Shown here: positions 41,421 to 49,278 of the stretch, piece by piece
How positions within the stretch are numbered: the stretch's first letter is position 1
How the letters are laid out: each line of letters opens with the position of its first letter
NCBI RefSeq assembly: GCF_042663225.1
Contig: NZ_JBHTAA010000015.1
Coordinates: forward strand, 1 to 64,000
Length of the DNA: 64,000 nucleotides
Reading direction: 5' to 3'
Origin: Haloferax namakaokahaiae
GTDB taxonomy: Archaea; Halobacteriota; Halobacteria; Halobacteriales; Haloferacaceae
Translations under genes and position numbers: made by a program
Notes under the pieces: generated by a model
What the model was told of the DNA's origin: nothing
Databases searched by the model: none
Seen by the model: the letters and a program-made list of their open reading frames with translations, nothing else

Positions 41421-43049
41421 ATGACCGACACTCGCTCGGGAGAGATGAACACGTTGTTAGTAGGATTAGACGCAGCGTGTCTCCCGGTTTTAGAACCCCT
41501 CTTCGAAGAAGGAGCGGTCCCAACCTTGGCGTCACTGTTCGACCAGGGTTCCCACGGGCCGCTCGAATCCCAGATGCCGCCGTGGACCGCGAGCGCCTGG
41601 CCCTCGATTTACACCGGCATGAACCCCGGGAAACACGGCATCTTCGACTTTCTCTCGTTCGATGGCTACGACTGGTCCGTCGTGAACGGTAGCCACATCC
41701 GTGAACGCACGCTGTGGGAACTCCTCAGCTATCACGGTCACACGAGCGTCGTCGTCAACACGCCCGTCACACACCCCTGTCGGGAGTTCGACGGCGCACT
41801 CATCCCCGGCTACACGTCGCCGGAGAACCCCCCGTGCTACCCCGCTGGAATCCTCGACGACGTGCGCGAGGCCATCGGTGACTACCGCATCTACGCCCGC
41901 GACCCAAAGCCCACGGACGCGAAAGCGAGCGACCGCTACTGCGAACTCATCCGGATGCGCGGCGAGGCGTTCCGCTACTTAGTCGATAGATTCCAACCCG
42001 AGTTCGGGTTCATCCAGTTCCAACAGACGGACACCGTCTTCCACGAACGCCCCGGCGACCTCGACACCGTCCGTGACATCTACGCGGAAGTGGATGCCCA
42101 ACTCGCGGCGATTATCGACGCCTACCAGCCATCGAACGTCATCGTCGTCAGCGACCACGGGATGGGCGAGATGAACGGCTACGAGTTCCGCGTCAACGAG
42201 TTCCTCCACGAACACGGCTACGTCAAGACGGTCAACGGCGGGCAGGGTATGCCCACGTGGGCCACCGTCCGCGACTCGAAACTAAAGGAAGGCGTCGAAG
42301 CCCAGAGCGTCGAACTCGGTGCTGCTGCGAGACTGATTCAACTCATGGCCCGCGTCGGGTTGACGAGTCAGCGCATCGGTGCGGTACTCAAGCGCGTCGG
42401 TCTCGACGAAGTCGTCGCCAAACACATCGATACCGACCTCATCAGCGCCGGAACTCGACAGGTGGACTTCGAGCGGTCGATGGCGTTCATGCGCTCGCGC
42501 ACCGAAATCGGCATCAGAATCAACCTCGAAGGCCGCGAACCACACGGCATCGTCCCCGTCTCGGAGTACGACGTGGTCCGAAGCGAGCTTATCGAACTCC
42601 TCGAGAGCGCGAAGGGACCCGACGGAAAACCGGTGTTCGACGAGGTCGCTCCGCGTGAACAGTACTACTTCGGCCCAGAGGCCGACACGTCGGTCGATAT
42701 CGTCACCGTTCCGCGCGAGTTCGACCAGTTCCTCTCTGCGATGATGCCGGGACAGGTGTTCGGTACCCCGAGCGAACCGTGGAATCACAAGCTGTTCGGT
42801 GTCATCGGAGCGAAGGGCGAGGCAATCGACGCCAGCGCCGGTCTCGAAGGCGCACACATCTTCGACGTCGCACCGACGGTCCTCGCCACCTTCGGTATCG
42901 AGAGCGACGAACGCATGGACGGACGCGCGCTTCCAATCGTCACCTCACCCGGGTCGAAGGCGTACCCGACTCTCGAAGCCGGTGCCGTCGAGGAGACGGA
43001 TGACGACATGGTCGAAGAACGCCTTGCGAACCTCGGCTACCTCGAATAG
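41421..43049 (+). CDS. Type I phosphodiesterase/nucleotide pyrophosphatase-like protein (alkaline-phosphatase superfamily)
   Basis: A 542-residue protein. The metal/nucleophile region LLVGLDAACLPVLEPLFEEG and TASAWPSIYTGMNPGKHG (nucleophile Ser/Thr in ASAWPS-like motif), QQTDTVFH and the later VIVVSDHGMGEMNG with a C-terminal His are typical of this superfamily. It probably hydrolyses or transfers phosphodiesters such as nucleotide sugars or glycan phosphates. No signal peptide is seen. It ends ERLANLGYLE, matching the tails of the other two superfamily members. A second in-frame ATG lies at 41445. Confidence 0.88.
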   Translation: MTDTRSGEMNTLLVGLDAACLPVLEPLFEEGAVPTLASLFDQGSHGPLESQMPPWTASAWPSIYTGMNPGKHGIFDFLSFDGYDWSVVNGSHIRERTLWELLSYHGHTSVVVNTPVTHPCREFDGALIPGYTSPENPPCYPAGILDDVREAIGDYRIYARDPKPTDAKASDRYCELIRMRGEAFRYLVDRFQPEFGFIQFQQTDTVFHERPGDLDTVRDIYAEVDAQLAAIIDAYQPSNVIVVSDHGMGEMNGYEFRVNEFLHEHGYVKTVNGGQGMPTWATVRDSKLKEGVEAQSVELGAAARLIQLMARVGLTSQRIGAVLKRVGLDEVVAKHIDTDLISAGTRQVDFERSMAFMRSRTEIGIRINLEGREPHGIVPVSEYDVVRSELIELLESAKGPDGKPVFDEVAPREQYYFGPEADTSVDIVTVPREFDQFLSAMMPGQVFGTPSEPWNHKLFGVIGAKGEAIDASAGLEGAHIFDVAPTVLATFGIESDERMDGRALPIVTSPGSKAYPTLEAGAVEETDDDMVEERLANLGYLE

Positions 43050-43060
43050 TCGAACCGCGC

Positions 43061-43104
43061 TCTTTTCCGTCTTTTCGCTCTCTTCGCTCCTTTCGCTCTT
43101 TTTC
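43061..43104 (+). terminator. Pyrimidine-rich termination tract
   Basis: The stretch after the phosphodiesterase-like stop is almost all C and T with repeated TTTCGCTC units and runs of four or five T, a typical haloarchaeal transcript end. Confidence 0.45.
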
Positions 43105-43125
43105 TCGCGTTCTGCCGCTCAGTGT

Positions 43126-43710
43126 TCACTCGCTCTCGGCGAGTAGTCGCCGTATCTCGTCGCCGTCGCGGCACTGTTCTGGAAAGACATCAGTATCGAA
43201 GAGACCGGTCGCTCTGGTCGCCCCCGGGTGGTCGATACGTTCGCGCTCGACGGTGAGCGTCCCATCGACCCGATGACCGACGAACTGCGCGACTGGCAGC
43301 GGGACGCTCGCACCGTTGGCGTAGTGGAACTCGAACGTGCCAGCGTAGAGGAGACCGGTCAGTTCGATTTCGAGTCCCGTCTCTTCTCGTGCCTCGGCGC
43401 GGGCAGCTTCCTCCGGTGTCTGCGACTTCTCGGTGACACCACCGGGCGGTTCCCAGAAGCCACCGTAGTTGTAGACGAGCACCGTCTGCTCGTGTGACGA
43501 GGTATAGAAGAGGACGACGGACGCGATGCCCGCGATGCGTGTCAGTTGTCCGTCCACCGACCGAGGCGGTTCGTCCGGGTAGTACGGCTTTGGTCCGAAG
43601 TCGAACGAGTCGATAGTTCGAGTCGGTCCCCACCGCTCGTTGAGGTCGGACAGGACGCGTGCTGTCCGGTCGGCGATGCGTTCACGAACGGTGGGCCAGT
43701 CGGTCGTCAT
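43126..43710 (-). CDS. Nudix hydrolase with a divergent Nudix box
   Basis: A 194-residue protein. The box reads GGVTEKSQTPEEAARAEARE then ETGL: the first conserved Glu (after G-x5) is Gln, and the Arg of REUxEE is Ala, while the metal-binding EE is intact. Activity or specificity may differ from standard Nudix enzymes. ATG at 43708-43710 (MTTDWPTVRE) is chosen; longer frames add residues without similarity. It lies between two glycan-locus genes, so a nucleotide-sugar or coenzyme substrate is possible. Confidence 0.82.
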   Translation of the reverse strand: MTTDWPTVRERIADRTARVLSDLNERWGPTRTIDSFDFGPKPYYPDEPPRSVDGQLTRIAGIASVVLFYTSSHEQTVLVYNYGGFWEPPGGVTEKSQTPEEAARAEAREETGLEIELTGLLYAGTFEFHYANGASVPLPVAQFVGHRVDGTLTVERERIDHPGATRATGLFDTDVFPEQCRDGDEIRRLLAESE

Positions 43711-43890
43711 CTGAGTTCTCGATGTGCCACGTACGACGCCACACGTCGCAACGATCGGCAGAGAATACATCCATCTGACAAATAATTCCATCGCCGATAC
43801 TCACGGATGTCGAGTGCGACGGACGAGTACTAATGTAGGAGACAAGAGAGGAGGTCGAAAGCCGAACAGACCGAGTGAGACGCTCACCGA

Positions 43891-44934
43891 CTACTGAACG
43901 GAGACCCAAACGTAGGTCGAGCGGTACGCGTTGTCCATATCCGGGGATTCGGGGGCATCGCCCTTGTAGAGGAGGTAGACGAGTCGCATGTCAGTGCCGG
44001 TCAGTTCGGGCTGGATAGACGGGTTCGCCGTCCACGTCTCGCCCGCCGCGACGGACTGTGTGGTGCGGGTGAGTTCTTGAGTCTCGATTACTCTCGGTTC
44101 GCCAGACGTCGTATCGATGCGCTGGAGTTCGACGACGAGCGTGTAACTTGTTGCCGCACCTTCGTTGTTCGTAACGGAGACGAAGATGTCGTCCGTCGTG
44201 CCGGTCGTCAACGTCGATGGGTAGTCGGACGCGACGAATTCACCGTTCTCGCCTTGCGTGAGCAACGACATCGACGAATACTGCTCGGCGGTGTTGGGGA
44301 CGACCAGTGCGTATCCGAGCGTACTCATCGCAAGGATAATGGCGAGCGCGAGGGCGATGTTGACACCGCGGGTAGCGGTGTCTTCGGCGGTGAACGCCGC
44401 AGTGACGCCGGTGAGCCAGCGAGCGACTGGCAGCGAATAGCGCTCGGACTCGGGAAGTTGCTGGCGACGGTATTCGCCGAACAGCAGACCGACAGCGATG
44501 AGGACGAGAAGAATCCCGACCAACACCATCGTCCCGAGTGACTGACCGAATTGGAGGAGAACGAGACCGAGAATCGGAATCAAGGCGAGGCTCATTCCGA
44601 ACGACAGGGACAGTCGTTCGCCGAGGCTAATGTTCGTCATCGCTGGACGAACACCTGCGTCGGAGACCGTCGAGACACTCGTCGAGTGGTCGTGCGGGAA
44701 CAAGACGAGGAGGAGGGTGTACCCTGGGAGGAACAGGAGGACAGGAAGTCCAAAGACTGCTCGAAGACTCCACGAACTGAAATACAGTAACGACAGGGAA
44801 GCACCGACCAGAAGGAAGAGTCCAACGGAAACGTCTACTGCGGAGTATCCGAGGACGCGCAACAGGCGATTGCGCTCTTTGTTCGGTAATTCCACCATAC
44901 CCTCTAATGTTGAAGAGGGTATATTGTTGTTCAT
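43891..44934 (-). CDS. DUF1616-like membrane protein
   Basis: A 347-residue membrane protein. Hydrophobic segments occupy about residues 32-80 (with the FLPGYTLLLVLFP motif), 105-155 and 185-210. The C-terminal about 130 residues form an extracellular beta-rich domain with VTNNEGAATSYTLVVELQ, a pattern common to haloarchaeal DUF1616 proteins near glycosylation genes. Function is unknown. ATG at 44932-44934 is chosen; MVELPNKERN at 44898 is an alternative. Confidence 0.8.
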   Translation of the reverse strand: MNNNIPSSTLEGMVELPNKERNRLLRVLGYSAVDVSVGLFLLVGASLSLLYFSSWSLRAVFGLPVLLFLPGYTLLLVLFPHDHSTSVSTVSDAGVRPAMTNISLGERLSLSFGMSLALIPILGLVLLQFGQSLGTMVLVGILLVLIAVGLLFGEYRRQQLPESERYSLPVARWLTGVTAAFTAEDTATRGVNIALALAIILAMSTLGYALVVPNTAEQYSSMSLLTQGENGEFVASDYPSTLTTGTTDDIFVSVTNNEGAATSYTLVVELQRIDTTSGEPRVIETQELTRTTQSVAAGETWTANPSIQPELTGTDMRLVYLLYKGDAPESPDMDNAYRSTYVWVSVQ

Positions 44935-45110
44935 CGGCTGACTGGCATATTCCAACCATTAGACAGCTCATAACGTGACATAGAACGCCTCTCGGTGGAC
45001 AATTCAGCAATAGAGATTTTTCAGAATCGGTGGCTGTTCGCTCACCGAAACGTAGTGAAAAACCTCCCGGAGTGGAGAGAAGAGTGAGGCGGTAGAAATC
45101 CAGTTCTCGG

Positions 45111-45422
45111 TTACAGTAGTTCCTCTTCGTCGATGATTTTCCACGACCGCTCTCCTTCGTCGGTCAGACCGTACACGCGACCTTTCGTCCGGTCTTCGGG
45201 GACCAAGAGGTCTACTTGGTCGCGCTCGCGCAGTCGCTGGAGCGCACGCGAGATGTGTGCGACGTGCTGTTCGGTGTCCGATGCGATGCGCGTCGGCGTC
45301 GCGGGTCCTTCAGACAATCGTTCTAAGACTGCGAGGCGGTAGTGCGAACTGATGACGTAACTAATGACATTCCAGTTGATTTCCTCGTTCGTACCAGCCT
45401 CGTTCTCTTGCTTGCTAGCCAT
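45111..45422 (-). CDS. Winged helix-turn-helix regulator
   Basis: A 103-residue DNA-binding protein. It has a MarR/ArsR-like winged helix: VISSHYRLAVLERLSEGPAT, PTRIASDTEQHVAHISRALQ (recognition helix) and the wing LVPEDRTKGRVYGLTDEGE. No ligand domain is present. Two copies of TTAACAGG[C/T]ACTT occur just upstream (45431-45443, 45577-45589) and may be operator sites. Confidence 0.85.
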   Translation of the reverse strand: MASKQENEAGTNEEINWNVISYVISSHYRLAVLERLSEGPATPTRIASDTEQHVAHISRALQRLRERDQVDLLVPEDRTKGRVYGLTDEGERSWKIIDEEELL

Positions 45423-45903
45423 TCACCTGATTAACAGGCACTTAATTACATAAAGTCTTTGGTGGTAATTTATTTAGGATATCCAGACATTCGGGAGTTC
45501 CTGTGAGTTCACTGCAAATACATACCATATGGTCACCTGTTATTTTCGACATCGAAACAGCACAAAGATACGAACGTTAACAGGTACTTTTCGATGGTCC
45601 AGTTGGCAAAATTACCAGTTATCTTGCGAGGTTGAGATAGGGAACCGAGAGACATCGGCGTGATGCGTGAGGCAGAAAGAAGTTTCATGCACGAACAGTT
45701 GATAGACACGGATAGCCGAAACTCGGAATTTCTCGTGCCACAGCGTACCAAACTATTCGTGCTGTCTCCGCCGACTCTCACGAACAATTGGAAAACTAAT
45801 CGCTACCATCTGGTTTCTACGTTAGTCACGTACTTCTGACGTACAGGAAGAACAGTGTGACGGGAAAATCGGTATGTTACACTGACCGATTACAGCGACT
45901 AAG
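45423..45903. other. AT-rich regulatory spacer
   Basis: This 481-bp interval between divergent small genes contains two copies of TTAACAGG[C/T]ACTT and a TTATGTAATTAAG promoter-like box on the minus strand near 45440-45455. A short minus-strand open frame inside it has no protein-like composition. Confidence 0.45.
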
Positions 45904-46461
45904 ATGAGTAGCGATGGGATGACGGAACCCGACGAGGTCGAATTCGACTTTCGACACAACGGCGGGTCTCCGTGGCACCCCGAAGAGAGAGGCGACGACT
46001 TCGACCCAAAGTGCGGTGTCGCACTGCGAATCGGGGAGACGTGGATTCCCGGACAGAACCCTTCGGGAGACGTCGCCTACTTCTTCGACGAGTCCGAGGT
46101 CTCGTTCCTCAAGAGGACACTCGGTGTACTGAAGCGTCTATACGCGGGGGAGACGGCGATAACGATGCACGCAGGAAACCAAGGGTTCCTCCACTTCGAA
46201 GCGGTCGGCGACGACCACGTCCGTGTGTCGAACCACTACTCCGAAGAGGCAATCGACGACGAGTCCGAGCGATTGGGTATCGAGAACACGGGCACGTGTT
46301 CACTCGACACGTTGGCAGCGGCGACACTCGACCGCGTGCGGGTGATTCTCCCGTATGGGCGCGAGGCGTTCCTCACGAACGGACGTGCTCACCAGTTCCG
46401 GATGTTAGAAGAGAACTTTCAACAAGTCGAATGGGAAGCAGAGACAGAACGGTTTTGGTGA
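45904..46461 (+). CDS. Hypothetical acidic protein
   Basis: A 185-residue protein with no signal peptide or membrane segment. It is rich in Asp/Glu and aromatics and contains GGSPWHPEERGDDFDPKCG and a central LKRTLGVLKRLYAGETAITM helix. The sequence looks like a genuine soluble haloarchaeal protein, but I do not recognise the family. It is convergent with the HalOD1 gene, 3 bp away. Confidence 0.65.
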   Translation: MSSDGMTEPDEVEFDFRHNGGSPWHPEERGDDFDPKCGVALRIGETWIPGQNPSGDVAYFFDESEVSFLKRTLGVLKRLYAGETAITMHAGNQGFLHFEAVGDDHVRVSNHYSEEAIDDESERLGIENTGTCSLDTLAAATLDRVRVILPYGREAFLTNGRAHQFRMLEENFQQVEWEAETERFW

Positions 46462-46464
46462 CCC

Positions 46465-46764
46465 TCAGTTCTTCGAACCGGGGCCGGAAAACTGGGGTAT
46501 GAAGGCGTACACATCGCCGTTTCCGACGACGTTCACCTGCGCACCGGCAAACGGAAAGACGATAGAACAGTTCCCCTCACTCGTCGATTCGACCACCCCA
46601 GCGAGTGCGTCGGGGTCCACCGAATCCGTGAGCGGTGGTAGGTCCATCGGAGAAACGTCTGTGAGTTCGGCGACGCAGGCGACGACTCTGTACGCAACGC
46701 CGTCTGGGTCGTCGTAGCTAGCGGGTGAGAATACTTCGTGGCTACTCTTCCGCTCAATCTTCAT
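46465..46764 (-). CDS. HalOD1 output-domain protein
   Basis: A 99-residue protein consisting of a single HalOD1 domain: GVAYRVVACVAELTDVSPMD, PLTDSVDPDALAGVVE and VVNVVGNGDVYAF-like C-terminal strand (here QVNVVGNGDVYAFIP). HalOD1 domains are haloarchaeal modules thought to be outputs or partners in signal transduction. It lies 17 bp after the DUF7344 gene and is probably cotranscribed with it. Confidence 0.85.
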   Translation of the reverse strand: MKIERKSSHEVFSPASYDDPDGVAYRVVACVAELTDVSPMDLPPLTDSVDPDALAGVVESTSEGNCSIVFPFAGAQVNVVGNGDVYAFIPQFSGPGSKN

Positions 46765-46781
46765 CAGTCGAGGAGCGTGTT

Positions 46782-47132
46782 CTAGTCGTCAGCACCTTGG
46801 GGGTTTTCTGCGTGGGGTTTGAGCTGTGGCGATAGCAGTTCAGGCGGAAGTTGTCGAAGCAACGAAGACGGTCTGACTGTGGAATTGCCGTCCCACTCGG
46901 CGAGTTCTGCTTCGCATAGTTTCGGAAGGTGGACGTGATACATCTTCGTCCGAACACGGGCAACTTCGTCAGGCGAAGACGATACCTGACCGTCGTCTAC
47001 GAGGTGTTCGATGACGCCGTCGAAGGTCGCAGAAGTCGGGTCGGTTCTGAGGTAACGGAGGGCGCTGCGCCGATGGGAGCTGGCCAACGCCTGGTATACC
47101 ACCTCCCACAACTTACTCTTCTCACCACTCAT
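46782..47132 (-). CDS. DUF7344 winged-helix-like regulator
   Basis: A 116-residue protein with the DUF7344 pattern VVYQALASSHRRSALRYLRT followed by VRTKMYHVHLPKLCEAELAE, a compact winged-helix-like fold common in haloarchaea next to HalOD1 genes. A regulatory role is likely but unproven. Upstream gene of a two-gene operon with HalOD1. Confidence 0.82.
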   Translation of the reverse strand: MSGEKSKLWEVVYQALASSHRRSALRYLRTDPTSATFDGVIEHLVDDGQVSSSPDEVARVRTKMYHVHLPKLCEAELAEWDGNSTVRPSSLLRQLPPELLSPQLKPHAENPQGADD

Positions 47133-47216
47133 ACCACGTGCCTACGGAGTACCGTTGTATTTAGGATACGCTTGATATTTCAGGCGGTTCAAAAGTGGTA
47201 CACATTCCTCGGGTGG

Positions 47217-47879
47217 TTATTGGACCTCGTCGATCGACGCCGCGAGGAGTAGTTTGGTGAGCACGCTATTGGCACCTCGGCGGATGTTCTCAGACGCAGA
47301 TTGCTCGGAGATACCGAGTTTCTGTCCGATTTCGCCGAGGTTCGTCCCACGCGGAACCTCGAAATAGCCATCGGTGACCGCGGTGACGAGTGCCTTCCGC
47401 TGTGCGTCGGTGAGGTCGAAGATGTACTCGCCGTGTTGCTCCTCGGTGAGGGTGTACACTCGCTTCAGTTTGAACGTGATGTCGTGCTCCGCGCAGAATT
47501 TGTTGAACGCCGTCAGGTCCGTGTGGCCGTCGAACCGAATCCGGAAGTACCAATCGTCGTTTCCACGCGCCTCCAAAATCGTCGCGTTTGTCTCTGCCAT
47601 CCCGTACAGCAGACTTCGAATGTCCTCGTCCCAGTCAACGCGATAGAGTGCGCTCTCGCCGACGACATCGAGGGTCATGATTTCCCGGACGTATTCGCTT
47701 CCGCGAACTGCCTCCTCGAACGCAGCAAAATCCGGCCCTCGAACCCACAGGTACGGCATGACCTGCCCAGATGCGGGGACGATACGCTCCATCTCGATGT
47801 GTACTCCCGGCTGCCGGGCGAGCACTTGGCCGAGGATGAACTCATCTGAGCGGATTGTAAATTCAGCGATGACGGTCAC
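47217..47879 (-). CDS. Bacterioopsin-activator-type HTH regulator
   Basis: A 220-residue regulator with the HTH-10 domain at the C terminus: LTDAQRKALVTAVTDGYFEV, NLGEIGQKLGISEQSASENI and RRGANSVLTKLLLA. The N-terminal 140 residues resemble other Bat-like input domains. The start is taken as GTG at 47877-47879, because no ATG precedes the conserved region closely. A 29-bp palindrome lies 91-119 bp upstream. Confidence 0.85.
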   Translation of the reverse strand: MTVIAEFTIRSDEFILGQVLARQPGVHIEMERIVPASGQVMPYLWVRGPDFAAFEEAVRGSEYVREIMTLDVVGESALYRVDWDEDIRSLLYGMAETNATILEARGNDDWYFRIRFDGHTDLTAFNKFCAEHDITFKLKRVYTLTEEQHGEYIFDLTDAQRKALVTAVTDGYFEVPRGTNLGEIGQKLGISEQSASENIRRGANSVLTKLLLAASIDEVQ

Positions 47880-47969
47880 GAGAGGGGTACGTCCGCAGAA
47901 GATATGAACTACGCTGGCGGTGAGAGGAGTGGACCCGTACCGACCGGAGATGGAGACAGTCAGAGAAAA

Positions 47970-47998
47970 TTGAATATAGCGACATGCGATATATTCAA
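47970..47998. promoter_or_regulatory. Long palindrome upstream of the HTH regulator
   Basis: TTGAATATA (47970-47978) and TATATTCAA (47990-47998) form perfect 9-bp arms around 11 bp, with further CG matches inside. The position suits an operator of the HTH regulator, possibly for its own gene. Confidence 0.5.
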
Positions 47999-48032
47999 AT
48001 CGGCGCACCGTAGCACTGAATTCTGCTAAAGC

Positions 48033-48055
48033 TCGTTGTCTATGGGAGACAACGA
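48033..48055. repeat. Hairpin TCGTTGTCT-N5-AGACAACGA
   Basis: Nine-base-pair perfect arms with a 5-base loop. It is followed by an A/T-rich inverted repeat (AAAATT-N4-AATTTT, 48063-48078), so a terminator-like or regulatory role is possible. Confidence 0.45.
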
Positions 48056-48123
48056 CATTAGTAAAATTGACAAATTTTCAACTAGAGTGGGCTAGCCATC
48101 GCTCACGACAGACTCAGCACGAA

Positions 48124-48200
48124 CCCCACTCGCAGCGAGCGGGGGAAATCGACAGTGGGAACAGCGTAACACCCAAGCCCTCGGGTCAAAAATCCCCGAG
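48124..48200. repeat. Two GC-rich hairpins before the SprT-like gene
   Basis: CCCCACTCGC-A-GCGAGCGGGG (48124-48144, one mismatch) and CTCGGG-N9-CCCGAG (48180-48200) lie in tandem. The second ends 7 bp before the start codon at 48208 and could affect translation, or mark a past insertion. Confidence 0.45.
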
Positions 48201-48207
48201 CACTGCA

Positions 48208-48777
48208 ATGGAACGCGGGAAGGCGGCGTCACCGAACGAGTTCGAAGCCATCGAGACACACACGTCGCTCGTTCGGTGGTCGAAAGCGTATGCGAGAAGC
48301 GCAATCGACAACTACGACTTCGACGTGTCGCTCGACGCAGTCGAGTGGGAAGTCTCCACCCGGGCAAAGCGCCGCGCGGCGGCGGTGAAGTCTCCCTCGT
48401 TCTCGGACGCCGAGGTCGGGACCCCGCGAACGTGGAACGGCGACGGGCCGCCGTCGTGTACGATGTCGCTGTCGTGGCGCGCCGCCCAGTCGTTCGAATA
48501 CGAAGAGTGGGCAGCGACGTTACGCCACGAACTCGTTCACGTCGAGCAGTTCCAGACGTTCGGCTCGACGAACCACGGGACAGCGTTCAAAGAACGTGCG
48601 GACCAAGTCGATGCGCCCGTCAGAGTGCGTCGGTTTTCGGACCCGAAGTACGTCCTCACCTGTACGGACTGTGGAGAGAACGTCGCTCATCGGTACCGCG
48701 ACTGTAAACTCGTCCGGCACGCAGACGCGTACCGGTCTGGGTGCTGTGAAGCGCCACTCCGGTGTCTCGAACCGTAG
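48208..48777 (+). CDS. SprT-like zinc metalloprotein
   Basis: A 189-residue protein. The protease-type HExxH motif is ATLRHELVHVEQF (about residues 107-119), and a C-terminal CTDCGENVAHRYRDCKLVRH holds a Cys-rich zinc site. SprT-like proteins are metallopeptidases or relatives acting in DNA-protein crosslink repair or unknown roles. ATG at 48208 (MERGKAASP) is preferred. The hairpin directly upstream may influence initiation. Confidence 0.85.
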   Translation: MERGKAASPNEFEAIETHTSLVRWSKAYARSAIDNYDFDVSLDAVEWEVSTRAKRRAAAVKSPSFSDAEVGTPRTWNGDGPPSCTMSLSWRAAQSFEYEEWAATLRHELVHVEQFQTFGSTNHGTAFKERADQVDAPVRVRRFSDPKYVLTCTDCGENVAHRYRDCKLVRHADAYRSGCCEAPLRCLEP

Positions 48778-48788
48778 GGGAAGGTACG

Positions 48789-49274
48789 TCACAGCAATTC
48801 AGTCGGAATTCGGAACGTGTCACGGCCGCTGTTCGACTCGACAGTCGTGTCCAAGAGGGCCACGTCGCTGAAGGAATCGAAGACGACGCCGAGGAGGTTC
48901 TCGGAGACGTGGGAGTCTCTGATGATACACAGATACGAGTCGTGGAAGACGAGTCCGTAGCCGTTTCCGGTCACCTCGGCGTCACGAATCTGCCCGCCAA
49001 CGACGTTCTCGAACCGAATCCCGTAGTCCCATCGAGCGAGCGTGACGTTCTTGATGACGACGTTCTGTACGTCCGTAGCGACGATAGCAGACGTGTCGCT
49101 CACCCCGTTTCCGCCGATAGTCAAGCCACCACCGTCGAAGACGACGTCGTTCGCTTCGATACTGAAACACGCCTCAGAGAGATGTGTTCCGCCACCGTAG
49201 GGAATGTCCTGTCCCAACGTGTACGTTCCCGGTTCCGTAATCGTCGTCTTCCCGTAGAGTTCTATCTCGTTCAT
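48789..49274 (-). CDS. Small right-handed beta-helix (NosD-like) protein
   Basis: A 161-residue protein with repeated beta-helix coils: TITEPGTYTLGQDI, VVFDGGGLTIGGNG, VVIKNVTLARWDYGIRFE, QIRDAEVTGNGYGLVFHDS and IIRDSHVSENLLGVVFDS. It has no signal peptide, so it is either cytoplasmic or the partner of the upstream exported gene. It starts (ATG 49272-49274) 4 bp after the GH-like gene's stop and is cotranscribed with it. Confidence 0.8.
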   Translation of the reverse strand: MNEIELYGKTTITEPGTYTLGQDIPYGGGTHLSEACFSIEANDVVFDGGGLTIGGNGVSDTSAIVATDVQNVVIKNVTLARWDYGIRFENVVGGQIRDAEVTGNGYGLVFHDSYLCIIRDSHVSENLLGVVFDSFSDVALLDTTVESNSGRDTFRIPTELL

Positions 49275-49278
49275 CACA

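Larger units (their letters stand above)
47880..48207. other. Intergenic region with five inverted repeats
   Basis: These 328 bp between divergent genes hold a palindrome (47970-47998), three further GC-rich hairpins (48033-48055, 48124-48144, 48180-48200) and one A/T hairpin (48063-48078). An in-frame upstream start for the SprT-like gene exists but has no protein-like sequence. The hairpins could be remnants of a mobile element's structured end or a regulatory RNA. Confidence 0.45.

Noticed and set aside
45533..45787. 84-codon minus-strand frame
   Set aside because: Its composition (Ser, Asn and Cys, few acidic residues) is unlike haloarchaeal proteins, and it lies in an AT-rich spacer.
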